Source: Macrocystis pyrifera
Lineage: Eukaryota > Sar > Phaeophyceae > Laminariales > Laminariaceae
Assembly: GCA_031763025.1 (NCBI GenBank)
Contig: JASSKH010000045.1
Location: forward strand, 806,001 to 870,000
Direction: 5' to 3'
Length of the DNA stretch: 64,000 nucleotides
The notes below the pieces were generated by a model. It was not told the origin of the DNA. It was given only the letters and a program-made list of their open reading frames with translations, and did no database searches. Shown piece by piece: positions 11,145 to 22,516 of the stretch (position 1 is its first letter; each line of letters begins with the position of its first letter). The translations under genes and the position numbers were made by a program.

Positions 11145-11278
11145 CTTTGTCTCTCTTCGTCCATTTTGGAATTTAAGACGTCGTTCTTCGCGATCGATAA
11201 CGCCTCCGGAGCCTCTAGGTCGGCCTCAGCTCTGTCCGCCATCTTCATTACCGCCTTCTTCTGCGCTTCGATCTCCGC
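11145..11278 (-). CDS. Exon 20 (134 nt), IQ/WW gene
   Basis: Forty-four codons plus AG, which with the G of exon 21 gives Arg. The donor is CAAAG|GTATGT. Helical, ending SKMDEERQ. Its acceptor (GATGCGATAG) directly abuts a ~320-bp TCATA array. Two partial copies of the 3' half of this exon lie downstream in the intron at 10971-11023 and 10811-10881. Confidence 0.75.
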
Positions 11279-11280
11279 CT

Positions 11281-11600
11281 ATCGCATCATGCCATATCAT
11301 ATCGTATCATATCATGTCATGTCATGTCATATCATATCATATCATATTATGTCATGCCATGTCATATCATATCATATCATATTATATCATATTATATCAT
11401 ATCATATCATATCATATCATATCACATCATATCATATCATATCATATCATATAACATCATATCATATCATACCATACCATGTCATATCACATCATCATCA
11501 TCATATCATATCATATATCATATCATATCATATCATATCATATCATATCATATCATCATATCATATCATATCATATCATATCATATCATACCATACCATC
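11281..11600 (+). repeat. (ATCAT)n pentanucleotide array
   Basis: About 320 bp of TCATA units with occasional GTCAT/CCAT variants. It begins two bases from the acceptor of exon 20. The His/Ile/Ser/Tyr-rich frames across it are artefacts. Confidence 0.95.
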
Positions 11601-12641
11601 GCGTCAACGTTGCGTACAAACAACTGTCAGATATTGTGGATCGCTCTAAAGCCTACACGCACGGCAACACGCTTTTTTTACGATTAATAGTATAATTATC
11701 ACTATTAATAGTATCACACCAAGCTTGCAAAGCTTAGCCTTGAGAAAATTCTCGATCTCACACTAGTTTCAAATGTGAGACTTCGTACGAGGTATCATAT
11801 GCTACACATGGATCAAACGTTTCACTTTTTTTCGGGGAAAGAGCAAGGGCCGGCTGCTGGCCTGGGCTGGGAAAATGGTTCACATATTGCTCCGTAGCTG
11901 CCATGGTACACATATCCCCGTTTCCCCTTTGCATGTTGATGTGGAGGCGTTACTACTGTATTTACTATTCCTTGCCGCGGACAAAATATGAAATAGAATG
12001 CCCCAGCACACAGCAGTCGGGTAGCTCGAAATACCAAAATCATCTTCATGATCCCCCAACACCATGCTTGCGTGCTTGAAATTGATTGCAGCACGGGCCC
12101 GCCCACAAGGTAACACCTACTACTTGATTATAGTGTGAGCAAGCCGTACTACCGTGGTTTTGACTCCATCCTTGAACAACCTTAACCGTGTCTTATACTA
12201 AATCCTTGAACATACCATGTGTACGAGCGTGCAGCATGCGGCAGTTCATGACATGTGCTATCCGTACGACCGGTATTGATTGGGGTTGCGCTTCCGAGCG
12301 CGAAACTAGCGGTGCGGTGCGGGCTTGTTAAAAGACAAAAAAACGTACGGAATAAAACCGCACCAAAAGAAAGAAAGAAAACGTGAGAAGCCTTGTCAAA
12401 CTTACCTCTTGTGGAAACAGATCGGGCAAATACTCGTCAGTGATATTTCAGATTTGTTTGACAACAACGAAAAAACAACCCCGCCTATGTATTAAGTACT
12501 CTACCCAGCACGAAAAACGACTTGAGAAGGATCGACAACAATTACAGATATTGCATAGAAGTAAACCCTCCCCCCCCGTTTCACCAAGAGCTTGTGCCAG
12601 GTGTGTTTCTACTATTATTTATGTGGAGAAAAGCATCGCAC

Positions 12642-12923
12642 GTGTGATAAGATAGTACACCCGTATCGCAGGTGGTGATAAAATATCACACCCTCTGGGA
12701 TGTGTTTCCAAGCCAATCTTCAAAATAAAGGGGGGGGGGCGGGGTACGTACGTACGTGCGTACACACAACCTACAAGCAGATGGTACTGGTTTTGGAAGC
12801 TCTACGTAGTCAACATATTTTTATAGATACTTGTAGACTAATCGCTGGGCGTTTGCACTCTCCCCCGTTGTCGAGAATATCACATTGAAAAATCGTCCGA
12901 GGGGGTGTGCTATCTTATCACCC
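12642..12923. mobile_element. Possible small element with ~21-bp terminal inverted repeats
   Basis: Left end GTGTGATAAGATAGTACACCC and right end GGGTGTGCTATCTTATCACCC are inverted repeats with two mismatches, about 240 bp apart. No target duplication is obvious, so boundaries are approximate. Confidence 0.4.
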
Positions 12924-12948
12924 GGGTGTGATAGTCTTATAGCCTTAC

Positions 12949-13057
12949 TATTACGGGAGTCCATAGTTAGTAGGACCTATGGTATACACAAAAACCTATA
13001 TATTTACCAATTTTTACTAACAATATTTGGTCCTATTTACTATGGTCCCCCGTAATA
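12949..13057 (+). mobile_element. TA-target MITE, copy 4
   Basis: Near-consensus copy with TA on both sides, in the intron downstream of exon 19. Confidence 0.9.
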
Positions 13058-13277
13058 GGTATACCGTGCCACTCTAATAATGGGCGTAAAATAAGGGCCG
13101 CTCGGTGTTCATGTTGATCTCTGAACGGTCATTATACTTCTGGCCACAGGGATACCACTCTGCCTCAAAACATCAGCACCGATTGGTGTTCATGTTACAA
13201 TCTAAGGCGTTCTTATATTTCCGACCAGGGTGGTATACGGTACCGGCCCCGTGGGTCCATGCCGTTCGTTTACCTAC

Positions 13278-13421
13278 CTCGAGTGATTTCTGGAGCGCCT
13301 TTTCTGGCTCGTTGTCTGGGTGCATGAGGACCGCTTCGAGCATCTTGCGGTGGGCGACGGCTCTCTCTTCCGCTTTCTCCGCCCAGTCCTTGAGCCACTG
13401 CTCGATACGCTGCTCCTCCAC
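13278..13421 (-). CDS. Exon 19, coiled-coil (144 nt), IQ/WW gene
   Basis: Forty-eight codons, phase 0 to 0. The acceptor GTTTCGCCCAG and donor CTCGAG|GTAGGT are both strong. It starts VEEQRIEQWLKDWAEKAEER, an amphipathic helix with regularly placed Trp/Leu. Confidence 0.85.
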
Positions 13422-14087
13422 CTGGGCGAAACACACAAAAAAAAACAAGGATGAAAAGGGTGCCGAAATAAAGCCACCCGCGTGGTTCACGGTGAGAAAC
13501 GGAGGGCGCACGCACACCGCAAGTTATGAAAGCACCGAACAGCCAACACGTTCGTCATACCACACCTTGAGATGAGCAGTGAGACATGCGCGGAAACGGT
13601 CCGACAACGTTTTCTATTCATCATTGTTGTTGTTTGCTCCCTCCTCCAGCTGGCGAACAAGGAATTCCAACATTTTTTTTTTTCCGTACATTGTGCACAA
13701 CCCGATACTATAAATAAAATACAGAACAGGCGTTTTACGCAGCTTGCAAAGTTGAGAATCAACTACTTAATCAGTCGAACTCACAGTTGACGGATTTAAT
13801 AATTTTCTAAAATCACACACCGGCCAAGGCTCTGACCAAAAAAGGAGGACACATATTATAGGAAATACACACGACGATGGGACAACTAAAACGTTCATAT
13901 CGAGACGATGGTGAGGACCCAAGACTAACACGCGTCGTATAATACGGGACAAAGGAAATGGGACATATTCAGACACGGGTTGGACCACGGGTTTTCTATA
14001 ATTAGTATTAGTATTGCTCGATCCGCTTGCTCCTGCTGCAGCCGGTCAACATCAAAAATCGCGCGCCGAAATGCGCGGGCCATGCGA

Positions 14088-14190
14088 GTCGAAGAGTACA
14101 CAGAGGCGTGTTTGCCTTGTAGGGGTAGCATCTATGATTTTCTGAGGCTTCTTCCTCACGTAAGGATCTTTTATACTACTATTAGTGCAC
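14088..14190. repeat. Short dispersed hairpin repeat, copy
   Basis: GCGTGTTTGCCTTGTAGGGG...TTTTCTGAGGCTTCTTCCTC...TTTTATACTACTATTAG. A closely related copy lies at 14475-14565. Degenerate or reverse copies lie near 8888, 9780, 16828, 18072, 25128, 32040, 37215 and 63010, all centred on a GAGGCTCC/GGAGCTC hairpin. Confidence 0.6.
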
Positions 14191-14474
14191 TACTTCAGTA
14201 GTGAGTGTCGTCTTCGCATAAAATAAATATTTCTACCCAACTACACCTGAACTTATATTTATAGTGTCCGTCCAAATTCCTTATCCTAGAGAGACACTAA
14301 TTATGTGGTCACAGACAGAGACAGAAAAAAAAGCAGGATCATAGAATCTCAAAATAATGAGTAAAGCAAGTGAAGAGCCAGCGTACCGGGTACGAGAACA
14401 CAACAACAACATCGCCAGACCAGAGGATAAGAACAAATAGTCTATAAAAAATAAGTTCTGAAATGAAACAAAAT

Positions 14475-14565
14475 ACACAGACGCGTGTTTGCCTTCTAGT
14501 GGGGGCATGTTACTATTTTCTGAGGCTCCTTCCTCGCTTGGGGAGCTTTTATACTATTATTAGTA
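14475..14565. repeat. Short dispersed hairpin repeat, second copy
   Basis: Same as the copy at 14088-14190, with GAGGCTCCTTCCTCGCTTGG at its centre. Confidence 0.6.
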
Positions 14566-15069
14566 AGTACTACTAGTAGTTCACTCAAAAAACTGATTTC
14601 GAGATAACGTCAAAACGAAAACCGATTATCAATCAATCCCGCGACCTATTCGCCCTCATGCGCATATCAGTATATCAGTATATCACCAGTACGTGAGTTG
14701 GCACAGAGGTGCGGATGGTCGTATTTGGCAAAGCGCTCGATCTCTCCAGAACGGGAAGGCTGTTCTCAATCAGTACCCGAAGAACAAACGAGGAAAGGCG
14801 TTTTCCTCGCAAAGATCTATACTGGCCGAGAGCCTCCCGAAGATGTACGTGCAGTATTTGACTTTTACAGTAGCACCCTTTTACCGTTGCCGAGAGAAAA
14901 CTATCAACAGCGCTGAAAAAAAAAACCATTGCACCCCCCCGTGCGCAGTCAATGCTCTTGAGGCAGTACTTCGAGTATGGTAATATGGTACGACACTACT
15001 GTAGCTGTAGGTGTATACCAACGATGATATACACGTGTGTCGCACTGCTCACGATATAATCTGATTTTA

Positions 15070-15300
15070 CCCAATGCATTAACACAGAAACACTGGAACC
15101 ACGTCTGCCCCCGTTCTTTTTCACGTAGGACATTTTCGTCTCTCTGCCCCAGTTCCGAGCGTCCGCATGAAACCAAAATTTGGCCGGGCAGATATGAGCA
15201 AGCTCCTTGGTGCGCTCCCGTGACTGTGGCAAAGGGACAGCACTTTCCGTGTCCTCCTTCGGGCGGACCTCGTCGCTGAGGTTTGAAAATGTGATTCCAG
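15070..15300 (-). repeat. Arm 1 of a ~230-bp inverted duplication
   Basis: Reverse complement matches 15760-15985 end to end at roughly three-quarters identity (shared CGACGAGGTCCGCC, GAGGACACGGAAAGTGCTGT, AACGGGGGCAGACGTGG). One strand reads openly, but its phase does not fit the flanking exons 18 and 19, so I treat it as repeat. Confidence 0.65.
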
Positions 15301-15493
15301 GCACTTGAATGTTCGGTTTCTCTTACCGTAGCCAAGTATTTTTATTCATGATGTAGAACGAGAAGGAGGAACGCAGGAGCTGTTCACAATGTGCTGTACG
15401 AGTACACAATGCGGCTCGCGCGCTGTAGCTTGCGCCAGTAGAAACATACAAAAGCACTCCGTTTTCTCTCTCGATGCCCACACAACCAACACG

Positions 15494-15602
15494 TATTACG
15501 GGGGATCATAGTAACTAGGACCAAATATTGTTAGTGAACATAGCGAAATATATAGGTTTTTGTCTATAACATAGGTCCTATTTACTATGGTCCCCCGTAA
15601 TA
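15494..15602 (-). mobile_element. TA-target MITE, copy 5 (inverted)
   Basis: Lies between the two arms of a ~230-bp inverted duplication (15070-15300 and 15760-15985). Confidence 0.9.
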
Positions 15603-15759
15603 GTGCGCCGGTCTTGATGTTGTACACTGGCTGTCTTCGTGGAAAGAGCAACGAGAAAACAACGGAACACATATTCTACACCGGTACGTACGAGTTCTTG
15701 TGCTCGTTCTACAGCAAAAAACAAAAACTACTTGGCCACAGTACGACAAGCCGAAAATG

Positions 15760-15985
15760 CAAGCGCCTGAAACCACATCATCAAACTTCAGCGACGAGGT
15801 CCGCCTCGAAGGAGGACACGGAAAGTGCTGTCGCAATGACAAATGTACGGGAGTGCACCAAGGAGCTCATATTTGCCCCGCCAAATTTGACTTGATGGGA
15901 ACGTTCGGAGCTACGGCAGAGAAAAGAAATCTCCGGTAGGAAAAATAACGGGGGCAGACGTGGTTTAAGAGCCTCTGTGTCGGGA
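15760..15985 (+). repeat. Arm 2 of the inverted duplication
   Basis: See 15070-15300. This arm has a one-base insertion that shifts the reading frame relative to arm 1. Confidence 0.65.
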
Positions 15986-16302
15986 GCTTTTGTTTGTGTT
16001 GTGTGAGCAGTGCAACACGGCATGGCTTATTGGGTGCTACTGTGCTACCCCTACGAGTATCATACCACGCCTCCTTACAGGGTGAACGCCTCCACACAAG
16101 ATGAAGCAACAAAATTTCCGGCCATAATTGGTCAGCAAGGACTCCAGGATACACGCGCGTCACAAGGGAGACAGATGGAAAAGGGACGACATGCGGGGAT
16201 ACCCAGTTCGATGTCCTCTTCGCGCGCTCCATAAGCAATCCCCTGTTTCCGGTTTATCATTGTGTTGTCGAAACGCCAAATCATCACTGAAATCACTCTC
16301 AC

Positions 16303-16380
16303 CTTCTCTGCGGCGGCAACCCTCCTTCGCTTCGCCTCGGCGGCTACCCGGTCGCGTTCACGCCTCCGATAGCAAAGAAT
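16303..16380 (-). CDS. Exon 18, basic helix (78 nt), IQ/WW gene
   Basis: Twenty-six codons in phase 0. The acceptor TTGTTTTCCTCAG has the best pyrimidine tract in the gene, and the donor is GAGAAG|GTGAGA. Peptide RRRERDRVAAEAKRRRVAAA is a highly basic helix. A degenerate GGGTAA/GGGTAC array starts about 20 bases upstream of the acceptor, within the intron. Confidence 0.75.
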
Positions 16381-16398
16381 CTGAGGAAAACAAGTTAA

Positions 16399-16725
16399 AG
16401 GATAAGGGTACGGGTAAGGGTACGGGTACGAGTACGGGTAAGGGTAAGGGTGAGGGTAAGGGTGAGCGTAAGGGTATGGGTACGGGTAAGGGAAAGGTTA
16501 ACGGCGAAGGTCAGGGTAAGGACAAGGGCACGGGTAAGGGTACGGGTAAAGGTAAGGGTACGGGTAAGAATACCGGTAAGGGTAAGGATTAAGGACAAGG
16601 GTACGGGTACGGGTGAGGGTACGGGTACGGGTACGGGTGAGGGTAAGGGTCAAGGGTGCGGGTAGGGGTACGGGTACGGGCGAGGGTGAGGGCAAGAGCA
16701 AGGGTAAGGGTAAGGAAACGGGTGA
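16399..16725 (+). repeat. Degenerate GGGTAA/GGGTAC hexanucleotide array
   Basis: About 325 bp of mixed GGGTAA, GGGTAC and GGGTGA units. Not the TTAGGG telomere type. It lies in the intron just upstream of the exon 18 acceptor (C/T-rich on the gene strand). Confidence 0.9.
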
Positions 16726-16969
16726 CCCATTCATGGGATACAATATGGTGCGGTTTTCAACTTACTGTGGGTCATGGGAGCGTTCATCTTGCTTTTTTTT
16801 TGCTTCCTCGTGTTGCGGGTGAGGTGGAGAGAGCTCCTCACGCGAGGAGACCCAGAAAATGTATCGTTACGTTGGTTGGTGTGGAACGATCCCGAGAACA
16901 ATCTCCCTTGCACGCTTCTAGGCGTTGGCGATGCGCTTTGCTACGCATGTGTTAGGAATACACCGTAAC

Positions 16970-17078
16970 TATTACGGTGGTCTATAGTTAACAGGACCTT
17001 TCGCATACATAAAAACCTATATATTTAGGTATTTTTACTAACAATATTTGGTCCTGTTAACTATGGACCCCCGTAATA
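16970..17078 (+). mobile_element. TA-target MITE, copy 6
   Basis: Left terminus TTACGGTGGTCTATAG, right terminus intact. Confidence 0.9.
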
Positions 17079-17399
17079 CTAAGCTGTCAGCCAGCGCTGA
17101 CATGAGGAGAAAGAGATCATGGTGCATATCTAACGCAAGCCCAATCTGGATTGGAATCACTCCGTGGCCCTTCTCGGCCATTTTAAAGAAAAATCATATC
17201 TGAACTCCTGAAGACATGACCCCGGGTTGTGCTTCTGTTGGTTATACACCATAACCGGCGCTGACTTGAGGAGCATTGATTGCGGCGCAAAGCTCATATT
17301 ATTGGCTTCGGTGGTGCGGTAACACAAAAATCTCCTACACTCGTGAAAGGCCCGTCCGGGTAGTCGTAACGGTAAGTGTTAGTAAAGATCAAGGTTAAG

Positions 17400-17710
17400 T
17401 CAAAGAGGTCGTACAGATCACGATGTATCTATATACAGATAGATCATCTAGATCGTTTACATCATGATCTGCCGTTATGAAATTATATGCAGGATCTGTG
17501 TATGTGTATAGTGCATATCCAACCCAGGACACGTATCCTACAGTGATCTTGCAGGCTATAAGAATCCCAACCGTCAACGTGAGTTTGATCATACTCACCG
17601 TATAGATCGTACAGATGTATCTATCTGCCCTGGAGTATCTAGAGTAGGTATTCAAGGGGGAATGATCTGTAGATGGTCCCATCTGATCTGTGCGAGGGTG
17701 TACCACATAA
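17400..17710. repeat. GATC-rich dispersed repeat
   Basis: AGATAGATCATCTAGATC, GCAGGATCTGTG and CAGATGTATCTATCTG motifs shared with 37310-37590 and 41390-41610. Confidence 0.45.
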
Positions 17711-18554
17711 GTTGAGTTGATGCCAACGATATTTTTCTTCCAAAATAAAAATGTTTTTTCTCTTCTCCTCGCTGCAGCTGGCCACGAGCGAGAGAGGTGT
17801 GACCGACGTGTTACGAATACGGGTACTGCTGTACCTTTTTTTTTGGCCAAAACGTACTTCTGGCTGACGGGTTCTTCGACCGAACAGACTGTGAATAGAC
17901 TGTGAATAGACTGTGAATAGGCTGAATAAACTGACAGCACTACAGTATCCAACATCGTCTCAATGAAGCTTGGTGTTTTTTGCAATAGGTTTCGTGATAT
18001 ACAATATATGCCTCGTCTACATAGTTGTTTAGATTGACTGAGCTCTCGCTTTCGTGTCGTGATCATTTTTTTGGGTGATGTATTAAGGTCCTCAAGCGAG
18101 GACTTTCGGAACAAAAAAACAACAACAATATTTTGTCCCTACCGTACCACGTGCGAGCCAAAACCCTCAAAATAGGGATATTTAGTACATTAACAGTAAA
18201 TCAAAATGTACGTTACATTTAGGGATATATTGGCAGCAAAATAGTGTATTCGCAATATTATCATCGGTTTGCCGTAGATCAGGTCCTACTATTGCGTGGG
18301 TATTAATAGGCGCAACGCAATTAGACGCGAGTCGACGAGAGAACGAAGCCCGAAGTCTTTCTCGCGATAAAAGTGGAGAGAGGGGAGGAGGGGGGCCGGA
18401 TATGTGACACAGCATCTGAGTTACGACCTGCAGGAGAGAGAAACGAAAAGAAGGACGAAGAAAATAAATGGGATGAAAAACCGAATTCGACCAACATCGT
18501 ACATACTTCGTACCAAGCATATTTTTTCGAAGATGGCTTTGGTTGTGTTTGCAC

Positions 18555-18704
18555 CTTGAACTTTTCTTGGGCCGTGTGCTCTTCCATCATCCTAGTCTGC
18601 TCCTGCGTCTTCCTCTGCTCCTTGAACCACTCGGCCAGCTCGCGCTTGTAGACCTGCGCCTCCCGATCCTCGAGGTCCAGGTGCCGTTTCATCTCGGCCT
18701 CCGC
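18555..18704 (-). CDS. Exon 17, coiled-coil (150 nt), IQ/WW gene
   Basis: Fifty codons, phase 0 to 0, acceptor TACAAACAG and donor TTCAAG|GTGCAA. Very high Glu/Lys/Arg/Gln content with heptad-like spacing (MKRHLDLEDREAQVYKRELA). The frame stays open upstream of the acceptor (to about 18731), so a longer 5' end cannot be excluded. Confidence 0.75.
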
Positions 18705-20571
18705 CTGTTTGTACCGCGGCGACAGGAACACCGGTGCAGTAGGTAGCCCATTTTTAGAGACCCTATCCCTTTCTAAAAGACCCTTTTAGACGTTAAGATG
18801 GCGTTCGGGATTGGAGTTCCCTCACATACGGTATCATACCGATGTCCTTTCTCAGACTTGTTGCCGGCCCCTTGCAGTCAGTGGCAGGCAGAAATAGTGG
18901 GCAGAAAATTGAAAATTGAGGTCCCCTATACGCACCTTTTCCTTAAAGGGGGTCCCTTCAAAAAGGCTACCTACTGTATGTCCCAGGTTATTTCTCAACG
19001 GCGTTCAAGATCACATGCGAAGTTGCATTTTTTTGCGGTTTCTTTTTTTTTTGTGCCGGTCCCGGGTGAAAACCGCCTTCAGTTCTTATACTGGAAGCCT
19101 CTATACTATGTTGTTATGGGCCTCTGGACTTCATTTGGTAACGTTTCGTTTTTTCGCGGTTATGATACCGGTTTCTTTTGCGAGAGCGGTTTTCCACATT
19201 TGGACAATATGCGGTGCTGCCGGTTCGCCCGCTCTGAAATCTGCGGGTAGTCGTCTACACATGCCTGGTTGAAAACCCACAATTAATAGGTACCTGGTAT
19301 GGATTACGACACGGCCCAGCTCCAACACAATGGTTGACGCGTGCTGTGGTCGGGGTTTCAATTGGGGGTAAGGCATTTTGCCATGCAAGGCAAATATTTG
19401 TGACTGACGGGGGGAACCTCAACTGAGGATTTGTCCACTAAGGCCTGTGCCTTATCGTTCGAATGTCGTTTTTTGTGTTTTTACACTGTTTTTTTTTTTT
19501 ACATATACATATATGTATACCTTGTTATAGTAGGCTATGGCATTGCTCGTCGGGTTTCGCTTTCGTTTTTACTGAAAGGCAGTTTTTTTTTTGGGGGGGG
19601 GGGATTAGGTGCGCTCCTCGTATCATCTCCCACAAAAAAAACACAAATTAGTGTATTCTACGAGCTCAAGACATTAATTAAAATTATTCAGTCCCCATGT
19701 ATCCCTCTACCTCTCTGACGAAAAAAAAGAACACAACTCAGGTTTTCCCATTCGTTGGTAGGTGCATGCCGTGTAAAACAAGTCACATCCAAAAGCGAAA
19801 CATACTATTGTTACTATAAAAGATCTTCACGAAATTAGGCGCACCCCTAGCAATTTTCTCATAGAAAGTCGGTTGTTGGGTGCTGCTCGTACGATCGGGG
19901 TATAAATAATAAGGCCGGGCACTGCCTGACTCAGCCAGTAGCGGTTGCAGTGTCGTCAAAATCAACCATTGCACTGCACTGACTGCATTACAGCAGTGTA
20001 CTGTTCCTCCTCCTCTCTCCTCTCTCTCCTCCCGAAACTCAATTGGTGGTTTTCTGTAGTATACGATGGCGTGTTCCTTGGACATACGTACGATAAAAAG
20101 TACTGGCGAATATTACTTGCCAGGTTAACCAGTAGATTACCGCTGCCAGTATATACTGCACCAGCGCCCAGCCCAAGGTACATACCACTTGTTAGCCAAC
20201 ATATTTCTGGGTGATGGGGATTCTTAAGGCAGCATAAAAACCACCTAAAAAGACAAGCATCGTTAATGTTATGCATCAAACACACACAGACCTGCCGCAG
20301 GCAATGAGGTTTCTCCTTGAAGCACGCACCTTTTCTTAAAGGCCCCGACTTTGGTCTGAAAATGCATATATTATAGAGAGAAAATCTCCTTTAATCAGGA
20401 GCTTCAGCAGGATTGCAGGTGGCAACCCCACTTCTCCTTGTAGTATGCGTCATACGTAGAGCTCTTAAATAATGTCAGGAACTCAACAACAATAATAGGT
20501 CCACCACTTCTACCATTGGACCCCTGCCGTACGGTGGCCTACGGTGGCGTATATACGGTGGCACAAATCAC

Positions 20572-20686
20572 CTCCTGTACGATGATTCTCCTCTGTTTCT
20601 CCTCCTCCGCCTTGCGGAGGCTTCTCCTGGTCCGCCACAACCTCTGCAGCTTGCTCGAAGCCTTGTGGCGATTCCGGTACTCCAGC
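20572..20686 (-). CDS. Exon 16 with IQ-like motif (115 nt), IQ/WW gene
   Basis: Acceptor TCTCGACAG and donor CAGGAG|GTGATT. It contains SSKLQRLWRTRRSLRKAEEE, an IQ-like light-chain-binding helix (LQxxxRTxxxLRK) where the usual Gly is Thr. It runs into the long charged helix of the next exons. Confidence 0.8.
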
Positions 20687-20744
20687 CTGTCGAGACGCCC
20701 GAGGAGGTGTATGGGGTGGGGTGGTTGTGGCGCGAAACGAAAGA

Positions 20745-20845
20745 GGGTCAGGAGAGGGGCGTACTCGTTTACTGATTGCTGATTGCCACAGCCGCTTGAC
20801 CATTGACGACAGGAATCCCTTTCGAGACGGAGTAAGCGCGTTCCT
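20745..20845. repeat. Fragment of the G/C-homopolymer repeat family
   Basis: Shares GTACTCRTTTRYTG...ACCATTGAC...TTTCGAGACGGAG with 21855-21915, 24380-24445, 29265-29320, 30340-30400 and 38690-38770. Confidence 0.5.
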
Positions 20846-20964
20846 ACTCCGAATAGAGAGACGCCTCCAATGTTTGGGGCGCTCATTACGTTTTTTCGAT
20901 ATATGGCACAGATAGCCTTCGTTTTTTCTTATCCCCTCCTGCATTGCCGCCTGTGGCCATCACC

Positions 20965-21074
20965 TACTACGGGGGACCACAGTAAATAGAACCCAAATAT
21001 TGTTAGAAAAAATAGCCAAATATGTAGGTTTAAGTGTGTGCATTAGGTCCTATTTACTATGGCCCTCCGTAATA
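20965..21074 (-). mobile_element. TA-target MITE, copy 7 (inverted)
   Basis: Family member with CTACGGGGG at its left end; slightly diverged. Confidence 0.85.
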
Positions 21075-21187
21075 GTAGTATGGGCTACTCGTACCACTAT
21101 CTATGGGCTGAGATAGAAGGATCGTTTGGTCATCAGTTTTGACGTTTGAACACTTCTGTTGCATGTTTTCATCCAGAGTGTTGTCTC

Positions 21188-21560
21188 CTAAGGTAACCGG
21201 CGGGGGGGGGTACTCATGTCATGCACAGCCGTAGTCGTATGAGCATATACCCTCGCACCCCTACAATGTAATTGCCGGGGGGGGCGGATGTACTCATAGT
21301 CATGCATGGGCGTGGTCGTCTGACCACAGACCCTGGCATCCCTACAATGCCGGGACGGACCACGTCGGGTTTTCACCGACCAAGCAGACATTGCTTGCAC
21401 CAAGCGCGAAGCGCCGTGAGGTGTTGGGCGAGTCGCATGAAGGGCGAGCTGCATCCTACTAAGAACCGCTTGTGAGGCGGATTTTCTTGCATATGGATGA
21501 CACGCGCCAATGAATTGATTAATTTCTAGTGTGGCCACTTCCAGAGACCGCAATGGGTTT
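21188..21560 (-). repeat. G/C-homopolymer repeat family, copy
   Basis: Contains GGTTTTCACCGACCAAGCAG, CATCCTACTAAGAACCGCTT and GTGGCCACTTCCAGAGAC; collinear with copies at 29780-30150 (opposite orientation), 31140-31450 and 38905-39250. Copies end at runs of G or C next to GTACTCAT. The conserved open frame across some copies is short and not recognised. Confidence 0.6.
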
Positions 21561-21837
21561 ACTGTGCCTCGTGAGTGCCTCACCATATACACACTACGTG
21601 ATACGATCATCCCCCCTGTGCGGAGTAAAGGTTCTCCCGGCGAAAAAAATATCTAACTTGACCGCCAGCCGTGGTAACCGCCAAAAACGAAAAAAAAAAA
21701 AACGGTACCCTGGTTGTCTAGCTCACGCAGTGAGAGGCGTGTTTTACAGCGTCGTCGCCAACCGGCACCAACCCAACCTATATACACCAGGTATATAATA
21801 TAGGGGGGGGAAGGTGCAGACGCCGGCGCGCACGGAG

Positions 21838-21853
21838 CGGGGGGGGGGGGGGG
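21838..21853 (+). repeat. Homopolymer G run
   Basis: About 16 G residues, next to GTACTCATTTGCTG. Confidence 0.8.
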
Positions 21854-22135
21854 CGTACTCATTTGCTGCTTGCCTTAGTCACCATTGACGCCACGCATCT
21901 TTTCGAGACAGAGCATAGAGGGAAATCATATACCAGGCAATATCTGATTTATCATTCGGGCTTTCGGATTATGGAGCCACGGTCGGCGCGCCTGGCGCTT
22001 TTAACCCTCCTAGTGCTGGCGCACGCTTGTACCAGTGCCTAAGTTGGACTCTAAGTCTAATTCCGAGTAATTAGACCCCACGAGGGGAGTGCACTCCGAA
22101 ACGTCTCGAGGCGGCCCCACCCCGAGTCATCTCAC

Positions 22136-22182
22136 CTCTCTACTTCGGCGTCTAGGATGGCCATCTCGCGATCGAAGTGTTC
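22136..22182 (-). CDS. Exon 15 (47 nt), IQ/WW gene
   Basis: Small exon EHFDREMAILDAEVE with acceptor TGGTGGCAG and donor GAGAG|GTGAGA. Its last two bases AG combine with the G of exon 16 to give Arg. Acidic helix, consistent with the flanking coiled-coil. Confidence 0.7.
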
Positions 22183-22406
22183 CTGCCACCAGCCAGCCGC
22201 AGATAAATAGAAATAAACAAAGTAAGGATGAGGGGAAAAGCGTGCTCGACGATATAGCGGTCGCTGTTCATTGGACTTTGGTTTCGGCAACTTCGTGTGC
22301 GTACGAGGTTTTCCTTTCTTGCTTTAGTTTTCCTATGGCTTCCTCCTTCTTTCGGGGATTATTTAATTTAATGATATTTATGAGTGATCAACGTTGAAGC
22401 TCATGC

Positions 22407-22516
22407 TATTACGGGGGATCAGTAGTAAATGGGACCTACGGTGCACACAAAAACCTATATATTTCCCTATTTTCACTAGCAAAATTTGGTCCTATTTACT
22501 ATGGTCCCCCGTAATA
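22407..22516 (+). mobile_element. TA-target MITE, copy 8
   Basis: Inserted exactly after a 25-bp stretch (22384-22408) that is repeated without the MITE at 33807-33831, so the second locus acts as an empty site. Confidence 0.9.

Noticed and set aside
11067-11695. 206- and 123-codon frames rich in Ile/Ser/Tyr/His
   Set aside because: They are translations of the TCATA array and its flanks, with no coding signal beyond repeat periodicity.
15160-15290. Possible exon between exons 18 and 19 on the minus strand (reads SDEVRPKEDTESAV)
   Set aside because: Exons 18 and 19 join in phase 0, while this block would end out of phase, and an inverted copy lies at 15.8 kb. Treated as repeat.
16399-16725. 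Possible internal telomere tract
   Set aside because: The unit is GGGTAA/GGGTAC, not the GGGTTA order of TTAGGG telomeres; treated as a microsatellite.
16395-16743. Several Arg/Val-, Thr/Leu- and Gly/Lys-rich frames on both strands
   Set aside because: All derive from the GGGTAA/GGGTAC hexamer array.
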